From Infirmifilum lucidum (GTDB lineage Archaea; Thermoproteota; Thermoprotei; Thermofilales; Thermofilaceae), in the NCBI RefSeq assembly GCF_014876775.1, contig NZ_CP062310.1, positions 1,217,699-1,281,698 of the forward strand: a DNA stretch of 64,000 nt, given 5' to 3'. The notes below the pieces were generated by a model, which was not told where the DNA came from, ran no database searches, and saw only the letters and a program-made list of their open reading frames with translations. The stretch's first letter is position 1; every line of letters starts with the position of its first letter. A program made the translations under genes and the position numbers. Shown in pieces: positions 41,887-50,324 of the stretch.

Positions 41887-43704
41887 CTACTCTACCGTCA
41901 CGGTTTTAGCGAGATTCCTAGGCTTGTCTGGATCCACTCCTTTTTCAACAGCAGTGTAGTACGCCAGGAGCTGTAGCGGGATTATTTCCAAGATAGGTAA
42001 GAGAACTTCGTCCCTTGACGGGATAACGACCTTCTCGTCCAACCTTGCGCCAAGCTCAGAACCCTGTGGTATAATTCCGATAGTGAAAGCCCCTCTAGCT
42101 TTCATTTCTTCTATGTTACCAAGCAACTTCTTTTCAAGAGATTTTTCAACAGATACAAAGACAACAGGGAACCCCCGCTCGACGAGAGCTATTGGGCCAT
42201 GCTTGCTTTCCCCAGCAGGATATCCCTCGGCGTGAACGTAAGCAACCTCCTTCAGCTTCAGGGCACCCTCGAGTGCTATGGGGAGTCCGAGCCCCCTACT
42301 CAGGTAGTACGCGCTGCTCTTTGCCGCGATAAGTCTACTCATGCCCTTAGCCCACCCCTCGTACTTCATAATTACCTCCTCGACTAGATCCGGTAGTGCT
42401 TTAATACGCTCCCTGGTACTCTTGATGCCCTCCGCGTCAAGCCTGCCGCCTCTCTGCGCTATGAGCAGAGCCAGCCAGGTGAGCGCGGTGAGCTGCGTGG
42501 TAAAAGTCTTCGTGGCTGCTACTCCTATTTCGGGACCGGCTTTCATGTACACTGCTTGATCACTCTCCCTGGAGATGACACTCCCGATAACGTTTGTCAG
42601 AGAGACGACCTTACACCCCAAAGCCTTAAACGCTCTAAGAGCCATCAAAGTGTCTATTGTCTCGCCGCTCTGGGAAACGGCTAGAAGAACATCTCCACTA
42701 CTTGCAGAGTGGATGTACGATTCGTACTCACTTGATATGAACGGTATCACTTTCCTCCCTGTAAGCTTCGCTGTGAGGAGAGCAAAGTACATCGAGGCGT
42801 GGTAGCTCGTTCCGGCTGCCGTGACAAAAATAGTGTCCCCGCTATGCAACATTTCTGCGCCCATCTCGTAGTCTCTTCCGAACCCGGCTATTGTATCGTT
42901 AATCACGCGTGGTTGCTCGTGGATCTCTTTCAGCATGAAGTGGGGGAAGCCCTCCTTGCGGGCCGACTCAGGTGTCCAGTCAACGAAAATAACGCGGCCC
43001 TCTGGGCTGATCGCTTCTCCTTTAATGTTCTCGATTACTATCGTGCTTTGTGATGCATATCCGAGCTCGCCATCGTGTATTGGGATAACCTTCCTGGTGT
43101 ATTCTAGGAATGCTGGGATGTCCGAAGCTAGGAAAACAAGCTTGTCTCCAACTCCAATTACGAGGGGTGAATGCCGCCTAGCGAAGTAAATTCTATCAGG
43201 AGTGTCCGAGATTAGAACTGCGAGAGCATAACTACCCTTAAGCCGCAATACTGTTTCCCGGAATGCTGTATACGGTTCATGTCCACGTGCGAGATTGTCC
43301 TCGATCAAGTGTGCTATTACTTCGGTGTCAGTCTGGCTTCTAAAGCTATGCCCCCTCCTCACGAGTTCCTCCTTCAACTCTATGTAGTTCTCGATGATGC
43401 CGTTGTGAACCACGGCCACGCGGCCTCTACAGTCAGTGTGCGGGTGCGCGTTCTCGTCTGTTGGAGGCCCATGGGTTGCCCACCTAGTGTGGCCTATACC
43501 TACATCTCCCTCCAGGCAGGAGAAACAGAGCCTTGCATCGACCTCGTCGATTTTCCCCGCACCCTTCAACACTCTAATCTTCCCACTTGACAGGGTAGCC
43601 ACGCCAACACTGTCGTAACCCCTATACTCTAGCTTCCGTAGGCACTCGCCTAGAATCTGACCGGCTTTAATCCCGTTGCCTATGACCCCTACAATCCCGC
43701 ACAC
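41887..43704 (-). CDS. glmS: Glutamine-fructose-6-phosphate aminotransferase
   Basis: Makes glucosamine-6-phosphate, the first step of UDP-GlcNAc synthesis. The 605-residue enzyme has the N-terminal glutaminase with catalytic Cys2 (MCGIVGVIG), LEYRGYDSVGVA and HTRWATHG, and two SIS isomerase domains (TAAGTSYHAS near 290; ESKHGPIAL near 500). It starts with GTG at 43704, about 26 nt from a TATA-like CTTATTAAC, so leaderless. It leads an operon with the GlmU-like and GT2 genes (2-nt gap and 4-nt overlap). Confidence 0.96.
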   Translation of the reverse strand: MCGIVGVIGNGIKAGQILGECLRKLEYRGYDSVGVATLSSGKIRVLKGAGKIDEVDARLCFSCLEGDVGIGHTRWATHGPPTDENAHPHTDCRGRVAVVHNGIIENYIELKEELVRRGHSFRSQTDTEVIAHLIEDNLARGHEPYTAFRETVLRLKGSYALAVLISDTPDRIYFARRHSPLVIGVGDKLVFLASDIPAFLEYTRKVIPIHDGELGYASQSTIVIENIKGEAISPEGRVIFVDWTPESARKEGFPHFMLKEIHEQPRVINDTIAGFGRDYEMGAEMLHSGDTIFVTAAGTSYHASMYFALLTAKLTGRKVIPFISSEYESYIHSASSGDVLLAVSQSGETIDTLMALRAFKALGCKVVSLTNVIGSVISRESDQAVYMKAGPEIGVAATKTFTTQLTALTWLALLIAQRGGRLDAEGIKSTRERIKALPDLVEEVIMKYEGWAKGMSRLIAAKSSAYYLSRGLGLPIALEGALKLKEVAYVHAEGYPAGESKHGPIALVERGFPVVFVSVEKSLEKKLLGNIEEMKARGAFTIGIIPQGSELGARLDEKVVIPSRDEVLLPILEIIPLQLLAYYTAVEKGVDPDKPRNLAKTVTVE

Positions 43705-43723
43705 AGGAGTCTTTCCTAGTAGA

Positions 43724-43733
43724 GGTTAATAAG
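43724..43733 (-). promoter_or_regulatory. glmS core promoter
   Basis: CTTATTAACC on the minus strand has the TATA-box position about 26 nt upstream of the GTG start codon, predicting a leaderless transcript. Because transcription runs away from the short plus-strand frame beyond it, the 31-nt gap can hold this one promoter only. Confidence 0.5.
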
Positions 43734-43831
43734 CTGTGCGTATAGCATTTGTCGTACTACCGAATCACTTGGCATTTTACTTAGTTGTCTTGAAACCACA
43801 GAACAAGCAGTGTTTTTACGGCTGGGAGGAG

Positions 43832-43966
43832 ATGGAGGAAATAACAATGGAGGAGTTCCTCAAAAGAGTTGCCGGCAAGAGGATAAGGGTAAAACAGGTA
43901 GTTGCCCCACCACCGGGTGTAGTCATAGAATCAATGGGGAACCTCTACCTCGTAAAAGTAAAATAA
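43832..43966 (+). CDS. Small basic protein of unknown function
   Basis: A 44-residue frame from ATG 43832 (in frame to a GTG at 43736, 76 residues). I favour the shorter form because a promoter for a start at 43736 has no room next to the glmS promoter, and GGGAGGAG lies directly before 43832 and AGGAAATAAC before an alternative ATG 43847. Basic, with KRVAGKRIRVKQVV and a VIESMGNLYLVKV strand. No family recognised. An A/T hairpin follows the stop. Confidence 0.45.
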   Translation: MEEITMEEFLKRVAGKRIRVKQVVAPPPGVVIESMGNLYLVKVK

Positions 43967-43968
43967 CT

Positions 43969-43991
43969 CCTAAAAAGTAGCCTTTTTTAGG
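43969..43991 (+). terminator. Hairpin with T-run after small ORF
   Basis: CCTAAAAAG and CTTTTTTAGG are inverted around TAGC (one extra T in the right arm), giving an 8-9-bp stem-loop rich in A-T with an internal T6 run. Archaeal RNA polymerase terminates at such T-rich stretches. It separates the small frame at 43.8 kb from the gene at 44.0 kb. Confidence 0.4.
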
Positions 43992-43999
43992 CTTAGTTA

Positions 44000-44302
44000 A
44001 TGAGGCCACCCTCGTTTGGTCGTGACGTAAAGACCCTGGCTAGAAAGCTGATAATAGGTAGGGACAAGTACTTCTCAGATGATAGTTTCAACAGCGAAGG
44101 TAGGAAGGTCTTCGAGGAACTGGCCAGGATGCTTGTCTTCGAGCACCCCTACTACAAGAAGAGGGTGAGGGAGGTTAGACGGAAAGGCGACTTTACCACC
44201 TTCATTAAGCTAGCCGAGGTTATTTTGGGAGAGGAGGAGGTCAAGACGCTACTCTCCACTACTATGAACCAGCCGTACGATGAGCGCCGCTCTAGTCCTT
44301 GA
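44000..44302 (+). CDS. Hypothetical helical protein
   Basis: A 100-residue, basic, mostly helical protein (RRKGDFTTFIKLAEVILGEEEVKTLL) without recognised motif. Its end is 6 nt from the stop of the convergent gene. Codon use looks like its neighbours, so I take it as a real gene. It might bind nucleic acid given the RKGD/KKR stretches, but this is a guess. Confidence 0.6.
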   Translation: MRPPSFGRDVKTLARKLIIGRDKYFSDDSFNSEGRKVFEELARMLVFEHPYYKKRVREVRRKGDFTTFIKLAEVILGEEEVKTLLSTTMNQPYDERRSSP

Positions 44303-44308
44303 GAGTCC

Positions 44309-44782
44309 CTATTTTGTCGCTAAGTCTATCCTTACAATACCCTCGAGATCAAAGTAGAAGACTCTTGCATCCTTGAAGCTGATGTACTTGGACTGCCCAT
44401 CGCTCATAACGGTGTACGTCAAGAAAATCTTGCAGGGGGCCTCAGTAATCCCCCGTTTCTCAATCTCCTCGATCAATCTACTGGCCGCCTTCTTCCACTC
44501 TTCAAGACTCCTATTACGGTCAACCCCCTGTTCTTTTACCAGCCTGGTAAGCGTGGCATAGAATGCCTTGCGGAGGTTGAACATTGCACCCCGGGAGCTG
44601 GGACTTATCGGGGACTGAATAGTGTTTTCCAGCGCACTTATCTCTACAACATCCAGGAATAGCCTCAAGTTCCTCCCGAGCTGTTCAACGTAAGTCCGCA
44701 TAGCTTCAGGGAATCTTCTCTCCTTTATGCCCTCTTCCACTAGTCTCAATACTTGATCGACGCTCTTTACAAGATCCTCCAT
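44309..44782 (-). CDS. Hypothetical protein with helical N-half
   Basis: A 157-residue protein: about 115 helical residues, then a short beta region (ITEAPCKIFLTYTVMSDGQ, KYISFKDARVFYFD). GAGGAGGT at about 44788-44795 on the minus strand is a strong ribosome site. It diverges from the aminotransferase gene across a 127-nt spacer. No family recognised. Confidence 0.65.
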   Translation of the reverse strand: MEDLVKSVDQVLRLVEEGIKERRFPEAMRTYVEQLGRNLRLFLDVVEISALENTIQSPISPSSRGAMFNLRKAFYATLTRLVKEQGVDRNRSLEEWKKAASRLIEEIEKRGITEAPCKIFLTYTVMSDGQSKYISFKDARVFYFDLEGIVRIDLATK

Positions 44783-44885
44783 AACCTCCTCATTTTAAAT
44801 TTTCACTGCAAGGTTTTTAAACTTTTATCACTTAGAAAAGCACATTTTATCACGATGCTGTTACTTGGCTACGGGAGGCGAGTTC

Positions 44886-44909
44886 ATGAACATGTATGCT
44901 AAGGAATAA
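44886..44909 (+). CDS. Seven-codon leader ORF before aminotransferase
   Basis: ATG AAC ATG TAT GCT AAG GAA TAA follows GGGAGG (44873-44878, 7-nt spacing) and its stop codon is directly followed by the aminotransferase ATG at 44910, in a different frame by position. AAGGA within it serves as the downstream ribosome site. Such an arrangement fits a translated leader that couples to the main gene. The peptide contains no run of one amino acid that would suggest attenuation. Confidence 0.4.
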   Translation: MNMYAKE

Positions 44910-46127
44910 ATGCTGGACAACTCTTACTCTTATGTGACAAGTCCAATCCTGAGAGTTAGCTCTTCTTCGAGCCGCCTCGGGGCCGAGGAAGCCTTCGTCT
45001 ACCTGGCACGTAGCATGGAGTTAAAGCGCCGTGGCGTCGACGTTGTTTCTTTTGGGATAGGCCAGCCCGACTTCCAGCCACCACCGCATATCATAGCGTA
45101 CGCAAAGGAGGCGATGGACGCGGGCTTCAACGGCTATGGTCCCAGCCTGGGGATGCCCGAGTTAAGGGAGGCTGTCGCAGAATTTCTCAACGAGAAGTAC
45201 AGACTAGATATTAGGCCGGATGAGGTAGCGATAACTGCTGGTGCAAAGGCCGCGGTTTTCATTGGAATGTTGGCTCTCCTAGAACCCGGAGACGAGGTGA
45301 TAATTCCCGACCCCTCTTACCCTCTCTACGAATCCGTAGCAAACTTTATCGGCGCAAGGGTAAAGTTCTTCAGGCTCCACAAGGGGAACAACTATAAGAT
45401 AAAATTCGAAGACATAGAAAGGCTCGTAGCTGATAAGACGCGGATGGTCGTTATAAACTACCCTGAAAACCCAGTAGGCTCCACGATGGACAGAAGAGAC
45501 GTAGAATCGCTAGTAGAGCTCGCCTACGAGAGGAAATTCGTGGTGCTGTCAGACGAGATCTACGACCACTTTGTCTACGAAGGGCACCACCACTCGACAC
45601 TGCAAACCGACTACTGGAGGGACGTAGTCTACTATGTGAACGGCTTTTCCAAGACATTCGGGATGACGGGGTGGAGGCTCGGGTACGTCGTAGCGAACAG
45701 GGAGCTTGTCTCCAAGCTCTCAGTTATCGCCAACAACATGTACTCCTGTCCCGTAACCTTTGCCCAGATAGCAGCTGCGAAGGCTTTGAGAGACGGGCTC
45801 GAGTGGTTTAAGCCTATACTGGAGCAATACAGGCGTAGACGTGACCTCATATACAGCAAACTACTGTCAATAAAAGGCGTGGAGGTTGTTAAGCCTGAGG
45901 GAGCGTTCTACATCTTCCCGGATTTCTCGAAAGTTATAAGGGCGAAGGGGATGAAGAACGAGAGAGAGCTGGCAGACAGGCTTCTAGAGGAAAGAGGAGT
46001 TGTAGTCCTCCCGGGTACAGCCTTCCCCAAGGAAGCCGGTGCGGGTCACCTGAGATTTTCGTTTGCGGTTAGAGAGGAGGATATAGAGAAAGGAGTCCAG
46101 AGGATAAGATCCTGGATTGAGGGATAA
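44910..46127 (+). CDS. Aspartate aminotransferase-family enzyme
   Basis: PLP-dependent class I/II aminotransferase of 405 residues. The pattern SFGIGQPDFQPPPHI, ITAGAKAAVFIGMLALLEPGDEV and the PLP lysine in NGFSKTFGMTGWRLGY (about residues 244-258) with NYPENPVGS and the C-terminal Arg in HLRFSFAV are typical of the AspC-related archaeal group. The amino donor/acceptor pair is not determined by sequence. It does not appear part of the GTPase operon, which has its own promoter 2 nt after this gene. Confidence 0.92.
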   Translation: MLDNSYSYVTSPILRVSSSSSRLGAEEAFVYLARSMELKRRGVDVVSFGIGQPDFQPPPHIIAYAKEAMDAGFNGYGPSLGMPELREAVAEFLNEKYRLDIRPDEVAITAGAKAAVFIGMLALLEPGDEVIIPDPSYPLYESVANFIGARVKFFRLHKGNNYKIKFEDIERLVADKTRMVVINYPENPVGSTMDRRDVESLVELAYERKFVVLSDEIYDHFVYEGHHHSTLQTDYWRDVVYYVNGFSKTFGMTGWRLGYVVANRELVSKLSVIANNMYSCPVTFAQIAAAKALRDGLEWFKPILEQYRRRRDLIYSKLLSIKGVEVVKPEGAFYIFPDFSKVIRAKGMKNERELADRLLEERGVVVLPGTAFPKEAGAGHLRFSFAVREEDIEKGVQRIRSWIEG

Positions 46128-46128
46128 A

Positions 46129-46165
46129 AATTTATCTAATCTAGGTTTTTTCTTAAGTAGATTAG
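46129..46165 (+). promoter_or_regulatory. Promoter of GTPase operon with 8-bp inverted repeat
   Basis: AAAATTTATC (46129-46136) is about 26 nt upstream of a start near 46159. CTAATCTA (46136-46143) and TAGATTAG (46158-46165) are perfect inverted copies 14 nt apart, lying between the TATA box and the TTG start at 46167. This is the position of a repressor operator; a short RNA hairpin at the start codon is the other reading. The T6 in the spacer may also end the aminotransferase transcript. Confidence 0.5.
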
Positions 46166-46166
46166 C

Positions 46167-46682
46167 TTGAACGGAAATGTAGTGAAGATCTCGTTATGCG
46201 GGCCCGGAGGAGTTGGGAAAACTAGTCTAGCACGCGTTTTCTCGGGAAACCCATTCAACGCAAGCGAGAGACTGACTGTAGGCATTCAGCACTTCTTTAG
46301 GAAGATGCGGTTCAGCGACGGTAGCGAGGTTAGTGTAGCAGTGTGGGATCTAGGCGGAGAGCACAGATTCCGCTTTCTGGCTCCTGCTTTTCTTAGGGGT
46401 GCCAAGGGTATAATTTACGTGTATGACATAACACGCGAAGAAACCTTTGAGGAGATAGATGACTGGCGCAGGATAGCGGAGCAAGTGCTAGGCCCTACGC
46501 CCTCCGTCTTAGTCGGAAACAAGAAAGATTTGGAAGAGTACAGGATGGTTCAAAGAGAGGTTGCAGAAGAGTATGCCAGAACACATAACTTCATAGGCTA
46601 TTTCGAAGTTTCAGCCAAACAGATGATAGAAGTCGAAAAGCCTTTTCTAGAACTCATAAAAGTTATTTTATCGAAGAGGTAG
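46167..46682 (+). CDS. Ras-like small GTPase
   Basis: A 171-residue single-domain GTPase. G1 GPGGVGKTS (residues 12-20), G2 Thr37, G3 DLGG (61-64), G4 NKKD (118-121) and G5 SAK (149-151) are all present, so it is fully competent for GTP binding. The Ras Gln61 position is Glu65, which would slow intrinsic hydrolysis and make it depend on a partner. No C-terminal prenylation Cys. It resembles archaeal Rup/MglA-type Ras relatives. TTG start, near-leaderless. It leads an operon with three proteins of unknown function. Confidence 0.88.
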   Translation: MNGNVVKISLCGPGGVGKTSLARVFSGNPFNASERLTVGIQHFFRKMRFSDGSEVSVAVWDLGGEHRFRFLAPAFLRGAKGIIYVYDITREETFEEIDDWRRIAEQVLGPTPSVLVGNKKDLEEYRMVQREVAEEYARTHNFIGYFEVSAKQMIEVEKPFLELIKVILSKR

Positions 46683-46687
46683 GACGT

Positions 46688-47494
46688 ATGAGCAAAGCTG
46701 AAATTGTGAGGATAGCAAAGATCAAGTGTCCGCGATGTGGAAGTGAGTTCTCTGTAAATATTTCCACAAATGTGCTGGAAGAAGCAAAGATTAATCCCCT
46801 CGGGCTAGCTGGCGTAGCGGTACCCCACTCTGACCACGTTTTAGTTGTATACTTCGACAGGAACGGCGACGAAAGAGGAATTAGAGTGTTCTCAATCCTC
46901 CAGGCTCCTGAGAGGGGTATATTCGAGGTAAACATACCTGAAGGCGACGTGAAGGGACTACGCAACATAGCAGGCTTCATCATAGAATCGAGGAAACTCA
47001 ATCTTAGGCTAAAGTACTCGACGCGTATGACATCTACGGCAATAAAGGTGTCTGCCTCGGATACTACCCTCGAGGTGGATTTTCAGAGAGACATAGGCTA
47101 CCACCACGTCAAAGCATGGCTCGAGCTCTTAGTAGACGTCTTCGAGAACTCATATTCCACGCTTCCCGCAGACTACATTAACACTATTCGAGTATTTGAC
47201 GTAATAGTCGAGGAGAGTCCTTTCACTTACGCTAAGCAGATTTTCTGGCTTGTCGCAAACGCTTCGACAATTACTATAAGGCCCCGCTTGCCAGAGTCCT
47301 TACTCGTCAGGAAGTATAGGCCAACAATTCTTTACGAGAAGTATAACGGCAACTTCGTATCGCGTGCAGTAGACTCCGTAGGCTTGAGAGTAAGCGAAGT
47401 CCTAGGTACAGAAATGCCTCAAATCCTCTACTCGTACGCAGAAACATTGCTGTCACTGTACAGGAGGGGCGTTATTGACTTGGTGATCGAGTAA
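46688..47494 (+). CDS. Unrecognised protein, GTPase operon member 2
   Basis: A 268-residue protein with an N-terminal CPRC (C14, C17) knuckle and no second pair, so any zinc site needs another protein or other ligands. Residues 30-110 are beta-rich (HVLVVYFDRNGDERGIRVFSI), the remainder alpha/beta with aromatic residues. It starts 5 nt after the GTPase and its stop overlaps the next ATG (TAATG). It could be a regulator or effector of the GTPase. I recognise no family. Confidence 0.75.
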   Translation: MSKAEIVRIAKIKCPRCGSEFSVNISTNVLEEAKINPLGLAGVAVPHSDHVLVVYFDRNGDERGIRVFSILQAPERGIFEVNIPEGDVKGLRNIAGFIIESRKLNLRLKYSTRMTSTAIKVSASDTTLEVDFQRDIGYHHVKAWLELLVDVFENSYSTLPADYINTIRVFDVIVEESPFTYAKQIFWLVANASTITIRPRLPESLLVRKYRPTILYEKYNGNFVSRAVDSVGLRVSEVLGTEMPQILYSYAETLLSLYRRGVIDLVIE

Positions 47495-48324
47495 TGTCCG
47501 AAGAAGCGGTATACGATGCACTCGTGCTCGTCTTACCAGAAGCCTATCGGGCACTTCAAGAGGCAGGGCACCCGAAAACAGCGAACTTCGATAATCTAAA
47601 GCGAGACCTCCCGTTTCTCGTTGCAACGGCTAATGAGAGGCTGAAGGGTATGGGAATAAGCGTGGACGACTCGCAACTTCAAGAGTTCTTTAGGTACAGT
47701 ATTACGGCTCTCATCAGATCCTACAGGGACGGCGACTGGCGCCCGTATGTTTTTATGAACGAGCTCTTCTACGAGGTTCTACCAGTTAAGAGGGCTCTAG
47801 AGTGGGTGCTCAATACGGCCCCGCTCCCCCCTTCTCCAAACATCGGCGAAATAAACAATGTTACGCCGCTAGTGCTCGCTAGAGTGGCGAGCAGGGTAGG
47901 TGGGAGACAAGTATTGATGCTTGAGAGAGCAAACCTCGAAAACACACTATTCAGGGAGATAACAGACGAGTATGTACGCCGCTACTCCATGAATCTAACT
48001 CTAGTTTCTCTAGAAAATGCCCAGGAAGTAGACAAACTCAGGGAATCTCTTGACATGTTTTTCGCCGGATCCCTTGGAGGCTGGAAGCTAGGGTGGCGGA
48101 GCATAGTATCACTTGCCATGCTTCTGCTAAAACGAAGGGGGATACTCGCACTACTCCTACCCCTGAATAGCCGTGAGGGCTTAAAGACTCTCCTAGGCCT
48201 GTTTGACGTTCCCGAATACCCAAGTCTAGACCAAGTCGCAGGAGATCTGCAGAAGTCGCGTTTCACGAACATAAGGGTTAACAGGGAGAGGGGCTTTGCT
48301 GCCGTGGTAGCAGTCAAGAGGTAG
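47494..48324 (+). CDS. Unrecognised protein with methyltransferase-like C-half
   Basis: A 276-residue protein. The helical N-terminal half (1-125) is unfamiliar. The C-terminal half (130-276) ends like a class I methyltransferase: GILALLLPLNSREGL, then a helix and DLQKSRFTNIRVNRERGFAAVVAVK, but the glycine-rich SAM loop is replaced by RVASRVGGRQVLMLERANLEN, so it is probably a degenerate, non-catalytic Rossmann fold. This reading is my inference. Start overlaps the upstream stop by 1 nt, next gene is 6 nt on. Confidence 0.7.
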   Translation: MSEEAVYDALVLVLPEAYRALQEAGHPKTANFDNLKRDLPFLVATANERLKGMGISVDDSQLQEFFRYSITALIRSYRDGDWRPYVFMNELFYEVLPVKRALEWVLNTAPLPPSPNIGEINNVTPLVLARVASRVGGRQVLMLERANLENTLFREITDEYVRRYSMNLTLVSLENAQEVDKLRESLDMFFAGSLGGWKLGWRSIVSLAMLLLKRRGILALLLPLNSREGLKTLLGLFDVPEYPSLDQVAGDLQKSRFTNIRVNRERGFAAVVAVKR

Positions 48325-48330
48325 GCCTGC

Positions 48331-49392
48331 ATGAAGGTCATCTACGTCCCGGAGCCCCTACGTGCGCCGGTCTCCATGCTCTATATATCGGATGAAGATA
48401 TACCCCTAGCATACCTGGATGAAGATCTGAGGCCGGTAAAGTGCTATGCTCCAGACAAGACCTCTACACGTTGCCCGGAGGAATTCAAACTTGAGCCCAG
48501 TGAAACTGTAGTAGTAGGAGGGGCCTCGGGGGAGGTCATTGCCTCCTACCTCAATGCACGGTATGTAGACGAGAGAGTAGTGAAGATGAGTAAAACGTAC
48601 GTCCCCGGGAAAACCGAGTCTATAATCGAGGCCGTACGCGAGGCCCTCGAAGGGCACTACAGAGAGCCTGTAGTAGAGGAGTCCATACTTGCCGTCCTCC
48701 CTGGAAACTTACTTCGCAGAAGAAGCTGGGGTGCGGCTCTCATAGCGAAACCCGCGAACTTAAAACCGGAACTTGTAGCCGAAATACTCTTCGACAATAA
48801 TTTCAGAACCTTGGAAGAAAGAGTAGTTAACCTGGAGGAGCTTAGGCGCTTTGATTACTGGTGGCAGCCACCGTGGGAGAATGTTTTTGCACACGGGAAG
48901 AGCATGAGGAGGCTTATCGAACTCATTTCAGAGCGCCCTGTAGAAAAAATCCCTAAGAGTATACTACCCAAGGAGGTGTCCGATGTCTCGCTTCTAGTCG
49001 AAAGCCTTGCTTCCTATGCATCGGAACACGAGTTTGATATCTCTGGTAGGAGGAGCCTTAGAAAAGTCGTCGTTTACATCGATGAGAACCTTATTAGACC
49101 TTCAAGGGGGTTCATTGGAGTAGTCGTGATAAAGAACGCTCAAAGGAAAGTTTTCGCACGGTGGTACTTCGACGAAAAATTCCAGTTGAAGGGGTTCGAT
49201 AACGCTCCACCAGAAGCTGTGACAGGCATAGACGCTGAGGTAGCCGTCGGCAGAGTCCCCCGCGAAGTGCAAGTACGCCTATCGGAAGCTCTCGCCGCCT
49301 ACCTGGTGAAAACAGCTCTTTACGCTCCTGTTAGGATAGTAGACTACCTGGCAGTTAAGGTGCACAGGTGGTATGAAATCGCGGCAGTGTAG
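48331..49392 (+). CDS. Unrecognised protein, GTPase operon member 4
   Basis: A 353-residue alpha/beta protein with no transmembrane segment. Features seen: an N-terminal beta strand (MKVIYVPEPLRAPVSMLYI), VVVGGASGEVIASYLNARYVDE around residues 60-80 which has a Rossmann-like strand-loop-helix feel, a Trp/Pro-rich YWWQPPWENV at about 175, and a C-terminal half with VVVYIDENLIRPSRGFIGVVVIKNAQ, a possible beta-sheet domain. Two Cys only. It ends the GTPase operon; the next gene converges with a 3-nt gap. Function unknown. Confidence 0.7.
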   Translation: MKVIYVPEPLRAPVSMLYISDEDIPLAYLDEDLRPVKCYAPDKTSTRCPEEFKLEPSETVVVGGASGEVIASYLNARYVDERVVKMSKTYVPGKTESIIEAVREALEGHYREPVVEESILAVLPGNLLRRRSWGAALIAKPANLKPELVAEILFDNNFRTLEERVVNLEELRRFDYWWQPPWENVFAHGKSMRRLIELISERPVEKIPKSILPKEVSDVSLLVESLASYASEHEFDISGRRSLRKVVVYIDENLIRPSRGFIGVVVIKNAQRKVFARWYFDEKFQLKGFDNAPPEAVTGIDAEVAVGRVPREVQVRLSEALAAYLVKTALYAPVRIVDYLAVKVHRWYEIAAV

Positions 49393-49395
49393 GGG

Positions 49396-50256
49396 TTAGC
49401 GGAGTCCCTTGAGGAATCTGTAGATCCTCGTGTAATCTTCTTCGCCAAGCCTCCCGCTCTGAGAAGCTATTAGGAGGGTCTGTGCCATTGTCGCAATGTG
49501 CGGTAGGGGGAAGCCCTTCTCTGACCCGGAGGACAGGGCATAACTCATGTCTTTAGCCGCGAGGCGGAGCTTGAAGCTTACCGGGTAATTCTCTGCTAGG
49601 AGTCTACTGCCATATCTCTCTATAATAGGTCTGATCCACAGCTCGCTTGCCACATCAAGGAACTTTTGAGGCGTAACACCCCAAGCCTCGACAAGTACTA
49701 ATGCCTCGGCGAGGCCTATCATAGCTGAAAAGTAGATACTGTTCAAGGCAAGCTTTACTGCTGAGGCCTCCTCTGCGCTATTCACATAAAATACCTTCTT
49801 GAACAAACTTTCTTGGTATCCCTTTATCTCATCGAGGACCTCCCTATCTCCTCCCGCTATACCCACAAGCTCGCCGCGTAATGCGTCGGCGGGGCCGCCC
49901 ATTACTGGGAGTGCTATGTACGAGAGCTTTCTTTCGCGCGCTGACAGGTACATCTTACCGGAGTGCATTGGCGTGACCGTCGAGTGGTTAAGTACGACTG
50001 CCCCCTCACTAGCATGCTTGAAAGCCTCTACTAGAACCGTCTCCGAAGCATTATCGTCAGAGACCATTACCGAGATTACTCTTGCCCCTTCAACTGCGCG
50101 AGGCAAATCTTCTACTACTTTCACTCCATACAACTCGAGAGGCTTTGCTTTGCTATAAGTTCTGTTCCAGGCCACCACGGTGAAGCCTCTCTCGGCGAGG
50201 CGCCTCGCCATATTGAAGCCCATAAGTCCTGTTCCTAGGAAGGCGACTTTTTGCAT
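49396..50256 (-). CDS. 3-hydroxyisobutyrate dehydrogenase-family oxidoreductase
   Basis: NAD(P)-dependent beta-hydroxyacid dehydrogenase, 286 residues. The N-terminal GTGLMGFNMARRL is the Rossmann dinucleotide site, VVAWNRTYSKAK follows (an Asn/Arg near the second strand end suits NADP or NAD), the substrate loop is ALPVMGGPADA and the catalytic Lys is in AVKLALNSIY. The substrate may be 3-hydroxyisobutyrate, tartronate semialdehyde, succinic semialdehyde or glyoxylate. AACTATTTAAG near 50283-50293 serves as promoter for both directions. Confidence 0.88.
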   Translation of the reverse strand: MQKVAFLGTGLMGFNMARRLAERGFTVVAWNRTYSKAKPLELYGVKVVEDLPRAVEGARVISVMVSDDNASETVLVEAFKHASEGAVVLNHSTVTPMHSGKMYLSARERKLSYIALPVMGGPADALRGELVGIAGGDREVLDEIKGYQESLFKKVFYVNSAEEASAVKLALNSIYFSAMIGLAEALVLVEAWGVTPQKFLDVASELWIRPIIERYGSRLLAENYPVSFKLRLAAKDMSYALSSGSEKGFPLPHIATMAQTLLIASQSGRLGEEDYTRIYRFLKGLR

Positions 50257-50324
50257 GGCAATCTTCTAGAATCTATGGACAACTATTTAAGTCTCTTCTT
50301 CCAGGTTCAGGTAGGTGGAGGTTC

